Part shown: piece by piece, positions 37,381 through 45,759 of the stretch
Layout: each line of letters opens with the position of its first letter
How positions within the stretch are numbered: position 1 is the stretch's first letter
Assembly (NCBI GenBank): GCA_015067545.1
Contig: SVMG01000003.1
Span: forward strand, 95,764 to 159,763
Direction: 5' to 3'
DNA length: 64,000 nt
Source of the DNA: Oscillospiraceae bacterium
Lineage (GTDB): Bacteria; Bacillota; Clostridia; Oscillospirales; Oscillospiraceae
The notes under the pieces: generated by a model
Databases searched by the model: none
Told to the model about the DNA's origin: nothing
The model's input: only the letters and a program-made list of their open reading frames with translations
Program-made: the position numbers and the translations under genes

Positions 37381-38259
37381 TTATTCAATATTCTGGGTCT
37401 GCTCCCGGATCTTCTCCAGCTCCGCCTTAATGTCCACCACGACTCTGGCCAGACGTACATCCGTGCACTTGGAGCCGATGGTATTGGCCTCACGGTTCAT
37501 TTCCTGAAGCAGGAAGTCCAGCTTCCGACCGACCGCGCCGCCGGTGGTGAGCATCTCGTTCATCTGCGCCAGATGGCTGCGCAGGCGGACGGTCTCTTCA
37601 TCCACCGCCACCTTATCGGCAAAGATGGCCGCTTCGGTGAGGATCCGGCTTTCGTCGATGTTTGTAGACTCCAAAACCTCGCGGAGCTTGTTTTCCAAAC
37701 GGGTGCGATAGTCGATCACTGTTTGGGCATTGCCCTGCTCCACCTGGGAAACCAGCTCCAAAATGGTGTTGCCCCGGCTGCGAAGATCCGCATCCAGCGC
37801 CTGACCCTCGGTACAGCGCATGGCATCATACCCTGCCAGGGCCTGGTCCACCACGCTCAGCAGATCCTTCAGAAGCTGCTCTTCATCCACCTGGGGCTTC
37901 TCCACAGAGAAGACCTCCGGCAGCCGGGAAACAGCAGAAACACTGATGTCATCCCGCACCTGGAACTCCTCCACCATCTGATGCATAGCGGCCAGATATC
38001 CCTCCAACACCGCCTTGTTCAGGGTGATGGTGGTATCGTCCGCGCTCTCAGACTTCAGGGAGATGAATACATCCACCTTGCCTCTGGATACTGACGCTTT
38101 CACCGCCTGCTTTACGGCATCCTCAGCAAAAGACAATGCCCTGGGCAGCTTTACCGTACAATCCAAATAGCGGTTGTTGACGGAGCGCAGCTCCACTGTA
38201 AATTCTCTGCCGCCGACGGTGGCAACAGCACGGCCGTAGCCGGTCATACTCTTAATCAA
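37381..38259 (-). CDS. yicC: YicC/YloC-family endoribonuclease
   Basis: About 292 residues. The conserved N-terminus IKSMTGYGRA and C-terminal KLDFLLQEMNREANTIGSKC plus RLARVVVDIKAELEKIREQT identify YicC. A TTG start at 38259 is proposed because GGAGG lies 7 nt upstream; ATG 38277 would precede that site. Family members are RNases acting on small RNAs and mRNAs. Confidence 0.94.
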   Translation of the reverse strand: MIKSMTGYGRAVATVGGREFTVELRSVNNRYLDCTVKLPRALSFAEDAVKQAVKASVSRGKVDVFISLKSESADDTTITLNKAVLEGYLAAMHQMVEEFQVRDDISVSAVSRLPEVFSVEKPQVDEEQLLKDLLSVVDQALAGYDAMRCTEGQALDADLRSRGNTILELVSQVEQGNAQTVIDYRTRLENKLREVLESTNIDESRILTEAAIFADKVAVDEETVRLRSHLAQMNEMLTTGGAVGRKLDFLLQEMNREANTIGSKCTDVRLARVVVDIKAELEKIREQTQNIE

Positions 38260-38279
38260 GCCTATTCCTCCAGTCATGG

Positions 38280-39500
38280 TCAGCTGACAGTAGCTGCCAC
38301 ATCATAAGTACCGACTGCGCCGGTCATATCGGCAAAGAGCGGATTGATCACGATCACCTTTGCCTCAAAGGTCGCCATGCCCATCTCCGCATCGGCGAAG
38401 TCCACCTGGATCACCAGATCCTGAGCCGTCAAAGCTGCCAGCGCACTCTCCGGTCCGCGGACTGTGACAAGCTTTTCCTTGGTGTTGAAGACCACATTCC
38501 TGTCGCCGACATTGATGGCCTGGATGTTACTCACAGTAAACTCCACCGTCATCAGCGAAGGGATCTGCACAGTCACATCCACAGTATTCTTCTCCGACAG
38601 GTTCGTTGCCCACTCGGGCAGATTGATGTCAAAGGAAAGGGTACCGCTCTGCCGGATCTGCGCCAAATCGATCACAAACACCATTTCATCGTCCAGATCT
38701 GCCAGCTGCTTCTCGCCGCCGGTGACCCGGATGGCATCCAGTGACTGGGTAATGATGCAGTCCTGCTGCTTCAGTCCACCGCCATCGACCACGTTCACCC
38801 GCAGGGAAATATCCTTCCACTGCTGGATCTTCAGGGTATACAACACCTGCTCCGTGTTGGCTGTGATCCATTCACTTTCCACCGCATTGCCCTCTGCATC
38901 ACACAGCACATAGCTGTACTGTTGGCTGATGGTCTCCTTCTGCTCCTGCAGGTTTACCTCAACCTTGGCAGTGGCAATCCGGTCGATCACATCGGCAGGG
39001 CCGGTAATGGTGATCTTTTCATAATCCAGTGTGGCCTTATCCTTAAATGCAATATACTGCTCCGTAACTGCACCGTTGAAAACGATCTGCACATCCACAT
39101 CCTTGGACTTACGCTCCGCTACCGACAGCGTCACCTGCTGGGGTGCCTGGCTCAGGATCTCAAAGGCATTGTTGGGTACATCACCCGGGTAGACGATGGA
39201 ATAGCTGAGACTTTGCTCTCCCGCGCTGTAAATACGGGACAGATCTGCCCGGATGGTAATATTGGAAGAATTCAGATTGATCATATCCGCGCGGTTGCCG
39301 GACAGACGCAATGTCACCTTGGGTTCATCCTCGGATACCAGCATCAAGCCCCGCTCATGCAATATCTCTTCGTTCTCCAAAATCACAGGAATGTTGTAAA
39401 AGGTATCCTCCCATTCGGGATTTACCACCGTGACCACATACAGCCACAGGCCAATGGAGAGCAGTACGGCAAGGAGGCCATAGATCAGTTTTCTTTTCAT
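38280..39500 (-). CDS. cdaR: CdaR, YbbR-domain regulator of diadenylate cyclase
   Basis: 406 residues from ATG 39500 (MKRKLIYGLLAVLLSIGLWL), a single N-terminal membrane anchor. About four extracytoplasmic YbbR beta-domains follow (for example YNIPVILENEEILHERGLML near residues 40-60). It modulates CdaA. The start overlaps the cdaA stop by 4 nt, so the two are translated together. Confidence 0.95.
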   Translation of the reverse strand: MKRKLIYGLLAVLLSIGLWLYVVTVVNPEWEDTFYNIPVILENEEILHERGLMLVSEDEPKVTLRLSGNRADMINLNSSNITIRADLSRIYSAGEQSLSYSIVYPGDVPNNAFEILSQAPQQVTLSVAERKSKDVDVQIVFNGAVTEQYIAFKDKATLDYEKITITGPADVIDRIATAKVEVNLQEQKETISQQYSYVLCDAEGNAVESEWITANTEQVLYTLKIQQWKDISLRVNVVDGGGLKQQDCIITQSLDAIRVTGGEKQLADLDDEMVFVIDLAQIRQSGTLSFDINLPEWATNLSEKNTVDVTVQIPSLMTVEFTVSNIQAINVGDRNVVFNTKEKLVTVRGPESALAALTAQDLVIQVDFADAEMGMATFEAKVIVINPLFADMTGAVGTYDVAATVS

Positions 39501-40360
39501 TTGCGCTCCTCCTTGCCGATCTTTTGCAATTTTTGCTTCAGCCGCTGGACGGGATTTTCCGGGGTGGAATTCTCCTCCGGGCACAGCTCATGCGTCAGTA
39601 AGCGTTCCAGGGTCTGAGAAGCCAAATGGCGCTTGAGCATACCGCCCACAGCCACAGAGATCGTGCCGGTCTCCTCGGATACGATCACCACCACAGCGTC
39701 GGATACCTCGCTGATACCCACACCGGCACGGTGGCGGGTGCCCAGATCTGCACTGAGCCGCTCTGTGGTAGAAAGCGGCAATACGCAGCCTGCTGCAGCC
39801 ATCCGGCCATCGCGGACGATCACTGCACCGTCATGAAGGGATGCCTTGGGGAAAAAGATATTGCGTATCAGCTGTTCCGAGATCTGTGCCTCGATCTTGG
39901 TACCGGTCTTGATATATTCGTCCAGCCGGTTATCCCGGGCGAAGACGATCAGCGCACCCACCCGCTCCCGGCTCATCACCTCGCAGGCGGCTACGGTCTG
40001 AGAAATAATGGGCGCCATTTCCTGGCCGGCCTTTTCCACACCCAGGAACTTGTGAAACTTCATATTGCCCAAATGGTCCAGCATCCGGCGCAGCTCCGGC
40101 TGGAACAGGACTACAAGGGCAATAAGACCGATCTGCAGGAATTGCTCCATAATAAAGCTAAGCGCATACAGATTCATCAGATCCGTCAGCCAGGCAACTG
40201 CTAAAATAACACCGATCGCCTTTGCGATCTGCTTTGTTCCGGTGTTGCGCACCAGCGGCAAAAGCCGATACAGCAAATATGCCACGATGGCAATATCCAG
40301 ATAGTCCGACCACTGCATTTTCGCCATTTGCTGGAACAATGTTTCGATGGTACTCATCAT
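39497..40360 (-). CDS. cdaA: Membrane diadenylate cyclase CdaA
   Basis: 287 residues. Three N-terminal membrane segments are followed by a DAC domain with the catalytic DGA (ASLHDGAVIVRDGR) and RHR (LGTRHRAGVGISE) motifs. It makes c-di-AMP from two ATP, controlling potassium, turgor and wall homeostasis. In Bacillus the usual third gene is glmM; here cdaR is followed by yicC instead. It is the first gene of the operon, with its promoter at 40435-40463. Confidence 0.96.
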   Translation of the reverse strand: MMSTIETLFQQMAKMQWSDYLDIAIVAYLLYRLLPLVRNTGTKQIAKAIGVILAVAWLTDLMNLYALSFIMEQFLQIGLIALVVLFQPELRRMLDHLGNMKFHKFLGVEKAGQEMAPIISQTVAACEVMSRERVGALIVFARDNRLDEYIKTGTKIEAQISEQLIRNIFFPKASLHDGAVIVRDGRMAAAGCVLPLSTTERLSADLGTRHRAGVGISEVSDAVVVIVSEETGTISVAVGGMLKRHLASQTLERLLTHELCPEENSTPENPVQRLKQKLQKIGKEERK

Positions 40361-40434
40361 CCCTTAACTCCCTCTTTTCTGTCCTTTCGATCCTCTTTTT
40401 CCAAAAATCGTATACCAAGCCTATTATCCGTTCT

Positions 40435-40463
40435 ATTATAGCGGATTTGGCCCATGATAGCAA
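40435..40463 (-). promoter_or_regulatory. Promoter of the cdaA-rsgA operon
   Basis: Minus strand TTGCTA (40463-40458), a 17-nt spacer and perfect TATAAT (40440-40435), about 75 nt before cdaA. No strong terminator is seen between here and 26340. Confidence 0.75.
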
Positions 40464-40490
40464 TACTGTTTCACAAAAAATTTTCACATC

Positions 40491-41591
40491 TTAATCCATT
40501 ATTCTCGCAAATCCTTGCTTAAGCGCCATTATTTGCCGGTAGGATGCATCATGGCCAAAGCTGATGCGCACCGTTCCCGTGTCCTTTGTTCCTGCGCTTT
40601 CATGAGCAAGGGGCGCACAATGCAGCCCCGCACGCACCGCAATGCCCAGCCTTCCCAGCTTGTGGGCAAGCTCTTCGCAGTCCTCCTGTGGCAGGAAGGA
40701 AACTGTTCCGCTTTGATGCTCCCCGGAAAAGACCTTGAAGCCACGGTCCTCCAGCAACCGGATGCACTGCCCGGCGAAATACCGCTCCCGCTGTCCGATC
40801 TCATCCACGCCCTGCCGCTTAATATGACGCAGCCCTGCCTCAAGTCCGCTGATCCCGGGCACATTCAGCGTACCGGCCTCCGCCCTGTCCGGCAGATACT
40901 CCGGCATTTCCTGATTCATAGATTCGCTTCCTGTACCCCCGGCCATCCACGGCTTGGGCAGCCGGTTGCACAGCAGAATTCCCGTGCCCTGTGGGCCAAG
41001 CAGCCCCTTGTGCCCCGGCATAGCGATAAAATCCGCCCCCAGTTTCTTTAAGGATACCGGCAGCATCCCGGCAGACTGTGCTGCATCGATGATGAACGGC
41101 ACGCCATACTTACGGCACAGTGCCGCCATCTCCTCCACCGGCAGGATATAGCCGAACACATTGGATACATGGGTAAAAACCGCCGCATCCACTCCCCGGC
41201 GCAGCTGTACCTCAAAATCCGAAAGAGTATCTTCCCAATCGAACAGCCGCCGTCCGGCGACCTGTACCTCTGCTCCCAGAAGCTTAAGAGGTCTGGTGAC
41301 CGCATTGTGTTCAAAACCGGAGATCAGCACCTTGGCGCCCGGCCGCACCAGGGTGTGGATCCCGATGTTCAGCCCGTGGGTACAGTTGGAGGTGAAAACC
41401 ACCTGTTCCGGCTGGCAGTCAAAAAGACCGGCTGCCGCCTCCCGGCACTGAAAAACCACCTTCCCGGCCTCCATTGCGGCAGCATAACCGCCGCGGCCGG
41501 GATTGGCACAAGTATAGATCGCCCGATACATTGCTCTGTAAACCTCCGGGGGCTTACAGAAGGAGGTCGCTCCGTTATCCAGATAGATCAT
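40491..41591 (-). CDS. NifS-like aminotransferase class V / cysteine desulfurase family (EF2568-like)
   Basis: 366 residues. MIYLDNGATSFCKPPEV is the class V PLP start; the PLP Lys lies in FIAMPGHKGLLGPQGTG; VPFIIDAAQSAG carries the PLP-contacting Asp. The subtype matches the NifS-like proteins (EF2568 type) encoded next to DUF3343 proteins, sometimes near selenium-dependent hydroxylases. It overlaps the DUF3343 gene by 4 nt. Sulfur or selenium release from cysteine or selenocysteine is the likely reaction; the choice between them is not resolved. Confidence 0.88.
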   Translation of the reverse strand: MIYLDNGATSFCKPPEVYRAMYRAIYTCANPGRGGYAAAMEAGKVVFQCREAAAGLFDCQPEQVVFTSNCTHGLNIGIHTLVRPGAKVLISGFEHNAVTRPLKLLGAEVQVAGRRLFDWEDTLSDFEVQLRRGVDAAVFTHVSNVFGYILPVEEMAALCRKYGVPFIIDAAQSAGMLPVSLKKLGADFIAMPGHKGLLGPQGTGILLCNRLPKPWMAGGTGSESMNQEMPEYLPDRAEAGTLNVPGISGLEAGLRHIKRQGVDEIGQRERYFAGQCIRLLEDRGFKVFSGEHQSGTVSFLPQEDCEELAHKLGRLGIAVRAGLHCAPLAHESAGTKDTGTVRISFGHDASYRQIMALKQGFARIMD

Positions 41592-41845
41592 AATATACGC
41601 TCCTCCGTAATGCCGTTGTCATCTACAGCATACAGCTTTTCGTAGGCCAATTTCTCCCGACGCAGGATCTCCACTGCCCGCAAAGCATCCATTCCCCGCA
41701 GGCGCAGGCAATAGCTGCAGCCCCGCTCCGTCAGGTATTTGGGTGTCCGCTGCATACGGCAAGGGATCTGCCTGCCGTGCAGTGCCCGTTCTGCCCTCTG
41801 CGCAAAGGTCACCGAGCGAAATGTGATCAGCCATTCGTTTATCAT
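41588..41845 (-). CDS. DUF3343 putative S/Se carrier
   Basis: 85 residues. NEWLITFRSVTFAQRAERAL at the start and the two-Cys motif RGCSYCLRL (Cys about residues 43 and 46) define DUF3343. GGAGGG precedes the ATG by 7 nt. It is co-directional and overlaps the NifS-like gene, indicating a donor-acceptor pair for activated sulfur or selenium. The carrier role is a family prediction. Confidence 0.85.
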   Translation of the reverse strand: MINEWLITFRSVTFAQRAERALHGRQIPCRMQRTPKYLTERGCSYCLRLRGMDALRAVEILRREKLAYEKLYAVDDNGITEERIL

Positions 41846-41935
41846 ATTCCATCCCTCCCCAAACAGCCTATGCGCCGGATTTTGTCGAGGTGAAGGGAAC
41901 TCTACTGCCGGTAGGGTAAAAAAATGAAAAGTAGA

Positions 41936-41964
41936 TTGTACTTTTTCCCATATGGTGGTAGAAT
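41936..41964 (+). promoter_or_regulatory. Promoter of esterase/acyltransferase fusion
   Basis: TTGTAC (41936-41941), a 17-nt spacer and TAGAAT (41959-41964). It lies inside the upstream in-frame extension of the ORF, which supports the downstream start at 42053. Confidence 0.55.
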
Positions 41965-42052
41965 ATATTTATTCTTGCAGGGGCATTTATCAGCCGAATG
42001 CCGGCGATCACGGATTGCCCCTGCGATCCATCTTATTGACGGGGGTGTTTCC

Positions 42053-44218
42053 ATGGCCTTGTCGCCCAAAACGGTGCGCAATCAGATCAGCATGCTTCAG
42101 CCTTTGCTGCATAACTGTTCCCTGGAAACCATCCGCAAGGGACAAAATCTCATGGGCGAGCTGATGCACTTTAAGCACCGCCAGCATGTGCTGACCCGCG
42201 ACCATTCCTTCGGACACTTTGATGCCGCCTGGGTACTGCCCAGAGATGAACGCCGTCAGGGCGTGATACTGTATCTTCACGGCGGTGGCTACACCTTTGG
42301 CGACCTGGATTACGCCAAGGGCTTTGGCTCTACTCTGGCTGCCGAATGTGGCGTGCGGGTGTTCTGCCCCGCGTACCGCCTTGCACCGGAGCACCCCTAT
42401 CCCGCCGCTTTGGAGGATGCACTGACCGCCTACGAATATCTGCTGGCCAAGGGCTACGCCCCTGAACACATCAGCTTATGCGGCGAAAGCGCCGGCGGTG
42501 GTCTTTGCTACGCTCTTTGCCTGAAGCTGAAGGAAAAGGGCATGGCACAGCCCGCTTCCGTCATTGCCATCTCCCCCTGGGTGGATCTGACCGCCTCCGG
42601 GGAATCCTATGAAACCAACCGGGACACGGACGTTTCTTTAAATGAAGCACTTTTGAGCGCCTATACTGATAATTACACCAATGACCGCACCGATCCCTTT
42701 GTCTCTCCTCTGCTGGCAGATCTGACCGGGCTGCCCCCTTCACTGATATTTGCGGGCGGTGACGAAATATTGCTCAGCGACGCAGAGCAGATGCACAAGA
42801 AGCTCCTGGCCGCAAGATGCAAAAGTCATTTGGTGGTCACACCGGAGCGGTGGCATGCTTATGTCCTATACTGCCTTGAGGAGGACAAAAAGGATTTCGT
42901 CACCTTGGGCCGCTTTCTCAGCCGCACCCTTGCTGAGGAGCGCAAGCTGCGGTGGATGCCCCTCGACAATGCGGCAAAGATATATCCCGCTGCCCGGAAT
43001 CAGAACTGGAGCAATGTCTTCCGCCTGTCCGCCACGCTGACGGAAACGGTGGATACCGAAGTTTTGCAGTCGGCTTTGGATGTAACGGTGCGCCGGTTTC
43101 CTTCCATTGCCGCCCGGCTGCGCCGGGGCGTATTCTGGTACTATCTTCAGCAGGTGAAAACCGCACCTCAGATCCAACAGGAGCTCAGCTATCCCCTGCC
43201 GCGGATGTCCAAAAAGGAAGTCAGCAAATGTGCCCTGCGGGTGGTAGTGTTCCACCGCCGGATCGCTATTGAGGTCTTCCATTCCCTGACCGACGGCACT
43301 GGCGCAATGATCTTTCTGAAAAGCCTGCTTGCCGAGTATATTCAGCAGAAATATCGCATCCATGTACCCGCCCAGCACGGTGTGCTGGGCCGTTTGGAAG
43401 AGCCCTCCCGGGCTGAGCTGGAGGACAGTTTTCAAAAATATGCCGGCAGAGTGCAGGCAAGCCGCAAGGAAAACGACGCCTGGCGACTGCGCGGCACGCC
43501 CGAACCGGACGGTTTTTTGCATCTGACGTGCCTGCAGGTACCCGTAAAGCAGGCCCTGGAAAAGGCCCATGAATACGGCGTGAGCCTTACGGTATTTCTC
43601 TGCGCAGCCATGATGCAGGCCATTCAGCAGATGCAGCTGGCACGGCAGCCGGATGCGCGGTGGCGCAAGGCCATACGGATACTGCTCCCTGTAAATTTGC
43701 GGAGCATCTTCCCGAGCCAATCCCTGCGAAACTTCGCTCTCTACGTCACCCCGGAGATCGATCCCCGGCTGGGAGAATTCTCCTTTTTAGAGATCTGCAG
43801 CGCGGTACATCACCGCATGGGCCTGGAGATCAATCCCAAATATATGAGCACCAAAATCGCCACCAATGTGGCCAGCGAACGGATCCTTGCCGTAAAGCTG
43901 ATGCCCCTGTTTATTAAAAATATTGTGATGAAAGCGGTGTTCAACGCCGTGGGCGAGCGAAAATCCTGCCTGAATCTGTCGAATTTGGGCAAAGTCACGC
44001 TGCCGGAAGTCATGCTTCCCTATGTGGAGCGCATGGACTTCATTTTGGGCACACAAAATACTGCTCCCCACAACTGCGGTGTGCTCTCCTTTGGAGATAC
44101 GCTGTATATCAATTTCATCCGCAATGTACGGGAAAGTGAACTGGAATTCCGTTTTTATCAGGTCCTGCAGGAGCTGGGTCTGAGCGTACAGGTCGAAAGC
44201 AACGGCGACCAGCCGTAA
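42053..44218 (+). CDS. Fusion: HSL-type alpha/beta esterase + acetyltransferase/condensation-like domain
   Basis: About 721 residues from ATG 42053 (GGGGGTG 5 nt upstream). Residues 1-300 are a hormone-sensitive-lipase-type hydrolase: oxyanion motif LHGGGYTFGD, nucleophile GESAGGG, Asp region GGDEILLSD and His ERWHAY. Residues about 310-721 resemble alcohol acetyltransferase/condensation-fold enzymes: PLDNAAKIYPAARNQNWSNV, then the catalytic HSLTDGTGA (HxxxDG), and a DFxLG-like region near MDFILGTQN. Both active sites look intact. It probably handles acyl esters or lipids; the substrate is unknown. A zinc-ribbon membrane protein and PlsC follow at 10- and 6-nt gaps. Confidence 0.82.
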   Translation: MALSPKTVRNQISMLQPLLHNCSLETIRKGQNLMGELMHFKHRQHVLTRDHSFGHFDAAWVLPRDERRQGVILYLHGGGYTFGDLDYAKGFGSTLAAECGVRVFCPAYRLAPEHPYPAALEDALTAYEYLLAKGYAPEHISLCGESAGGGLCYALCLKLKEKGMAQPASVIAISPWVDLTASGESYETNRDTDVSLNEALLSAYTDNYTNDRTDPFVSPLLADLTGLPPSLIFAGGDEILLSDAEQMHKKLLAARCKSHLVVTPERWHAYVLYCLEEDKKDFVTLGRFLSRTLAEERKLRWMPLDNAAKIYPAARNQNWSNVFRLSATLTETVDTEVLQSALDVTVRRFPSIAARLRRGVFWYYLQQVKTAPQIQQELSYPLPRMSKKEVSKCALRVVVFHRRIAIEVFHSLTDGTGAMIFLKSLLAEYIQQKYRIHVPAQHGVLGRLEEPSRAELEDSFQKYAGRVQASRKENDAWRLRGTPEPDGFLHLTCLQVPVKQALEKAHEYGVSLTVFLCAAMMQAIQQMQLARQPDARWRKAIRILLPVNLRSIFPSQSLRNFALYVTPEIDPRLGEFSFLEICSAVHHRMGLEINPKYMSTKIATNVASERILAVKLMPLFIKNIVMKAVFNAVGERKSCLNLSNLGKVTLPEVMLPYVERMDFILGTQNTAPHNCGVLSFGDTLYINFIRNVRESELEFRFYQVLQELGLSVQVESNGDQP

Positions 44219-44228
44219 AGGAGTAACT

Positions 44229-44924
44229 ATGTACTGTGTAAATTGCGGTGTCAAACTCTCTGACACAGAAAAACGCTGTCCTCTCTGCCAGACAGCGGTA
44301 TATCATCCGGATCTCCCTCTCCGGAATGCAGAGCCTTTGTATCCGGAGGGCCTTGGGCCGGGGCCTCAATTAAATTCTTTGACCATGCAAAGCATCATCA
44401 CCGCCACTTATTTGATCGCAATTTTGGTCAGCCTGGTATGCGATCTGCAAATAGGCAGCGGCATCGTCTGGGCCGGCTATGTGATCGGCGGCTTGCTTTT
44501 AAGCTATGTGGTGCTGATATTACCCCTGTGGTTCAAAAAACCCAATCCTGTAATCTTCGTTCCCTGTGATTTTGCCGCAGCAGGCTTATACCTTCTGTAT
44601 ATCAATCTGGCAACCGGCGGACGGTGGTTCCTCAGCTTTGCCTTCCCGGTCACGGGATTTGTAGGCTTGGTGGTGACAGCTGTGGTGGTCCTGCGCCGCT
44701 ACATCCGCCGGGGTCGGCTGTATGTATTCGGCGGCGCGATCCTGGCTATGGGCGCATTTATGCCGCTGATGGAGTTTTTACTTTCCATTACCTTTCCGTC
44801 TGTCGGCTTTATGGGCTGGTATCTGTATCCGCTGATCGTATTGGGACTTCTGGGCGGTATGCTGCTGTTTTTCGCCATCTGCAAGCCCGCACGGCACTCC
44901 ATGGCACGAAAATTCTTTATTTGA
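44229..44924 (+). CDS. Zinc-ribbon integral membrane protein (DUF6320-like)
   Basis: 231 residues. An N-terminal zinc ribbon (MYCVNCGVKLSDTEKRCPLC, two CxxC) faces the cytosol, followed by about six membrane helices from residue 50 on (for example VIGGLLLSYVVLILPLWFKK). Proteins of this layout often sit beside alcohol-acetyltransferase-like genes in gut Clostridia; I assign the DUF name from memory. Position suggests a part in the same lipid or envelope pathway; no activity is known. Confidence 0.75.
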   Translation: MYCVNCGVKLSDTEKRCPLCQTAVYHPDLPLRNAEPLYPEGLGPGPQLNSLTMQSIITATYLIAILVSLVCDLQIGSGIVWAGYVIGGLLLSYVVLILPLWFKKPNPVIFVPCDFAAAGLYLLYINLATGGRWFLSFAFPVTGFVGLVVTAVVVLRRYIRRGRLYVFGGAILAMGAFMPLMEFLLSITFPSVGFMGWYLYPLIVLGLLGGMLLFFAICKPARHSMARKFFI

Positions 44925-44930
44925 CGGGAG

Positions 44931-45656
44931 ATGTTTATGAATCGTTTTGTTTTAGTCGCGCTTCGCAATCTCTGGCGTTTGCCGGGGGCATATATCAAGC
45001 TGTGTCGCCACGCCAAGCACCCCGAACGGTATCCCGAGGAAGAAAGGTGGCGTCATGTGCAAAAGGTCATGGGCTGGGTGATCCGTTCCGGCAATATTGA
45101 CCTGCAGGTTTCCGGCAAAGAGAACATCCCTCAGGAGGAGAGCTTTATGCTCTACGCCAATCATCAGGGTATGTTTGACGTGGTTGCTTTGGCTGCCACC
45201 TGTGACCGTCCCCTGGGTGCGGTGTATAAAAAGGAACTGAAAAATGTTCCCGTGCTGAACAAGATCCTGCAAAGCACCCTCTCTTTCGATATGGACCGGG
45301 AAGATGTGCGCCAGTCTCTGACTGTGATCCAGCAGGTGACCAAGCAGGTGCTTTCCGGCCGGAATTACCTAATCTTCCCCGAGGGCACGCGAAGCAAAAA
45401 CGGCAACGTGATGGGGCAGTTTCATGCCGGCAGCTTCCGGGCAGCCGGCAAGGCAAAATGTCCCATCGTACCGGTGGCCTTTATTGACAGCTTCAAGGTC
45501 TTGGATCAGAAGGGCAGCGCTCCGGTAACGGTGAAAATGTATTACCTGAAACCCATTCCCTACGAGGAATATGCAGATCTAAAGACCGTGGACCTGGCCG
45601 CGTTGGTCAAGCAGCGCATTGCCACGGCAATGGAAGATGCCCTCGTTGATACCTAA
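44931..45656 (+). CDS. plsC: 1-acyl-sn-glycerol-3-phosphate acyltransferase (PlsC-like)
   Basis: 241 residues. The catalytic HX4D motif is NHQGMFD, followed by the FPEGTRSKNG substrate motif, with an N-terminal membrane-associated segment. It converts lysophosphatidate to phosphatidate. It is the last gene of the three-gene unit, with a terminator 6 nt downstream. Confidence 0.92.
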   Translation: MFMNRFVLVALRNLWRLPGAYIKLCRHAKHPERYPEEERWRHVQKVMGWVIRSGNIDLQVSGKENIPQEESFMLYANHQGMFDVVALAATCDRPLGAVYKKELKNVPVLNKILQSTLSFDMDREDVRQSLTVIQQVTKQVLSGRNYLIFPEGTRSKNGNVMGQFHAGSFRAAGKAKCPIVPVAFIDSFKVLDQKGSAPVTVKMYYLKPIPYEEYADLKTVDLAALVKQRIATAMEDALVDT

Positions 45657-45662
45657 AAAATC

Positions 45663-45697
45663 CGACTGATGGCAGGTCCTGTCATCAGTCGTTTTTT
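45663..45697 (+). terminator. Terminator after plsC-like gene
   Basis: CGACTGATG / CATCAGTCG stem extended by CAG/CTG, followed by T6 (45692-45697). Confidence 0.85.
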
Positions 45698-45759
45698 ATG
45701 GAATAAACCTCCGATAAATACGATAAAATAGATACAAAAACGTTTTACGGAGGGTGGAT

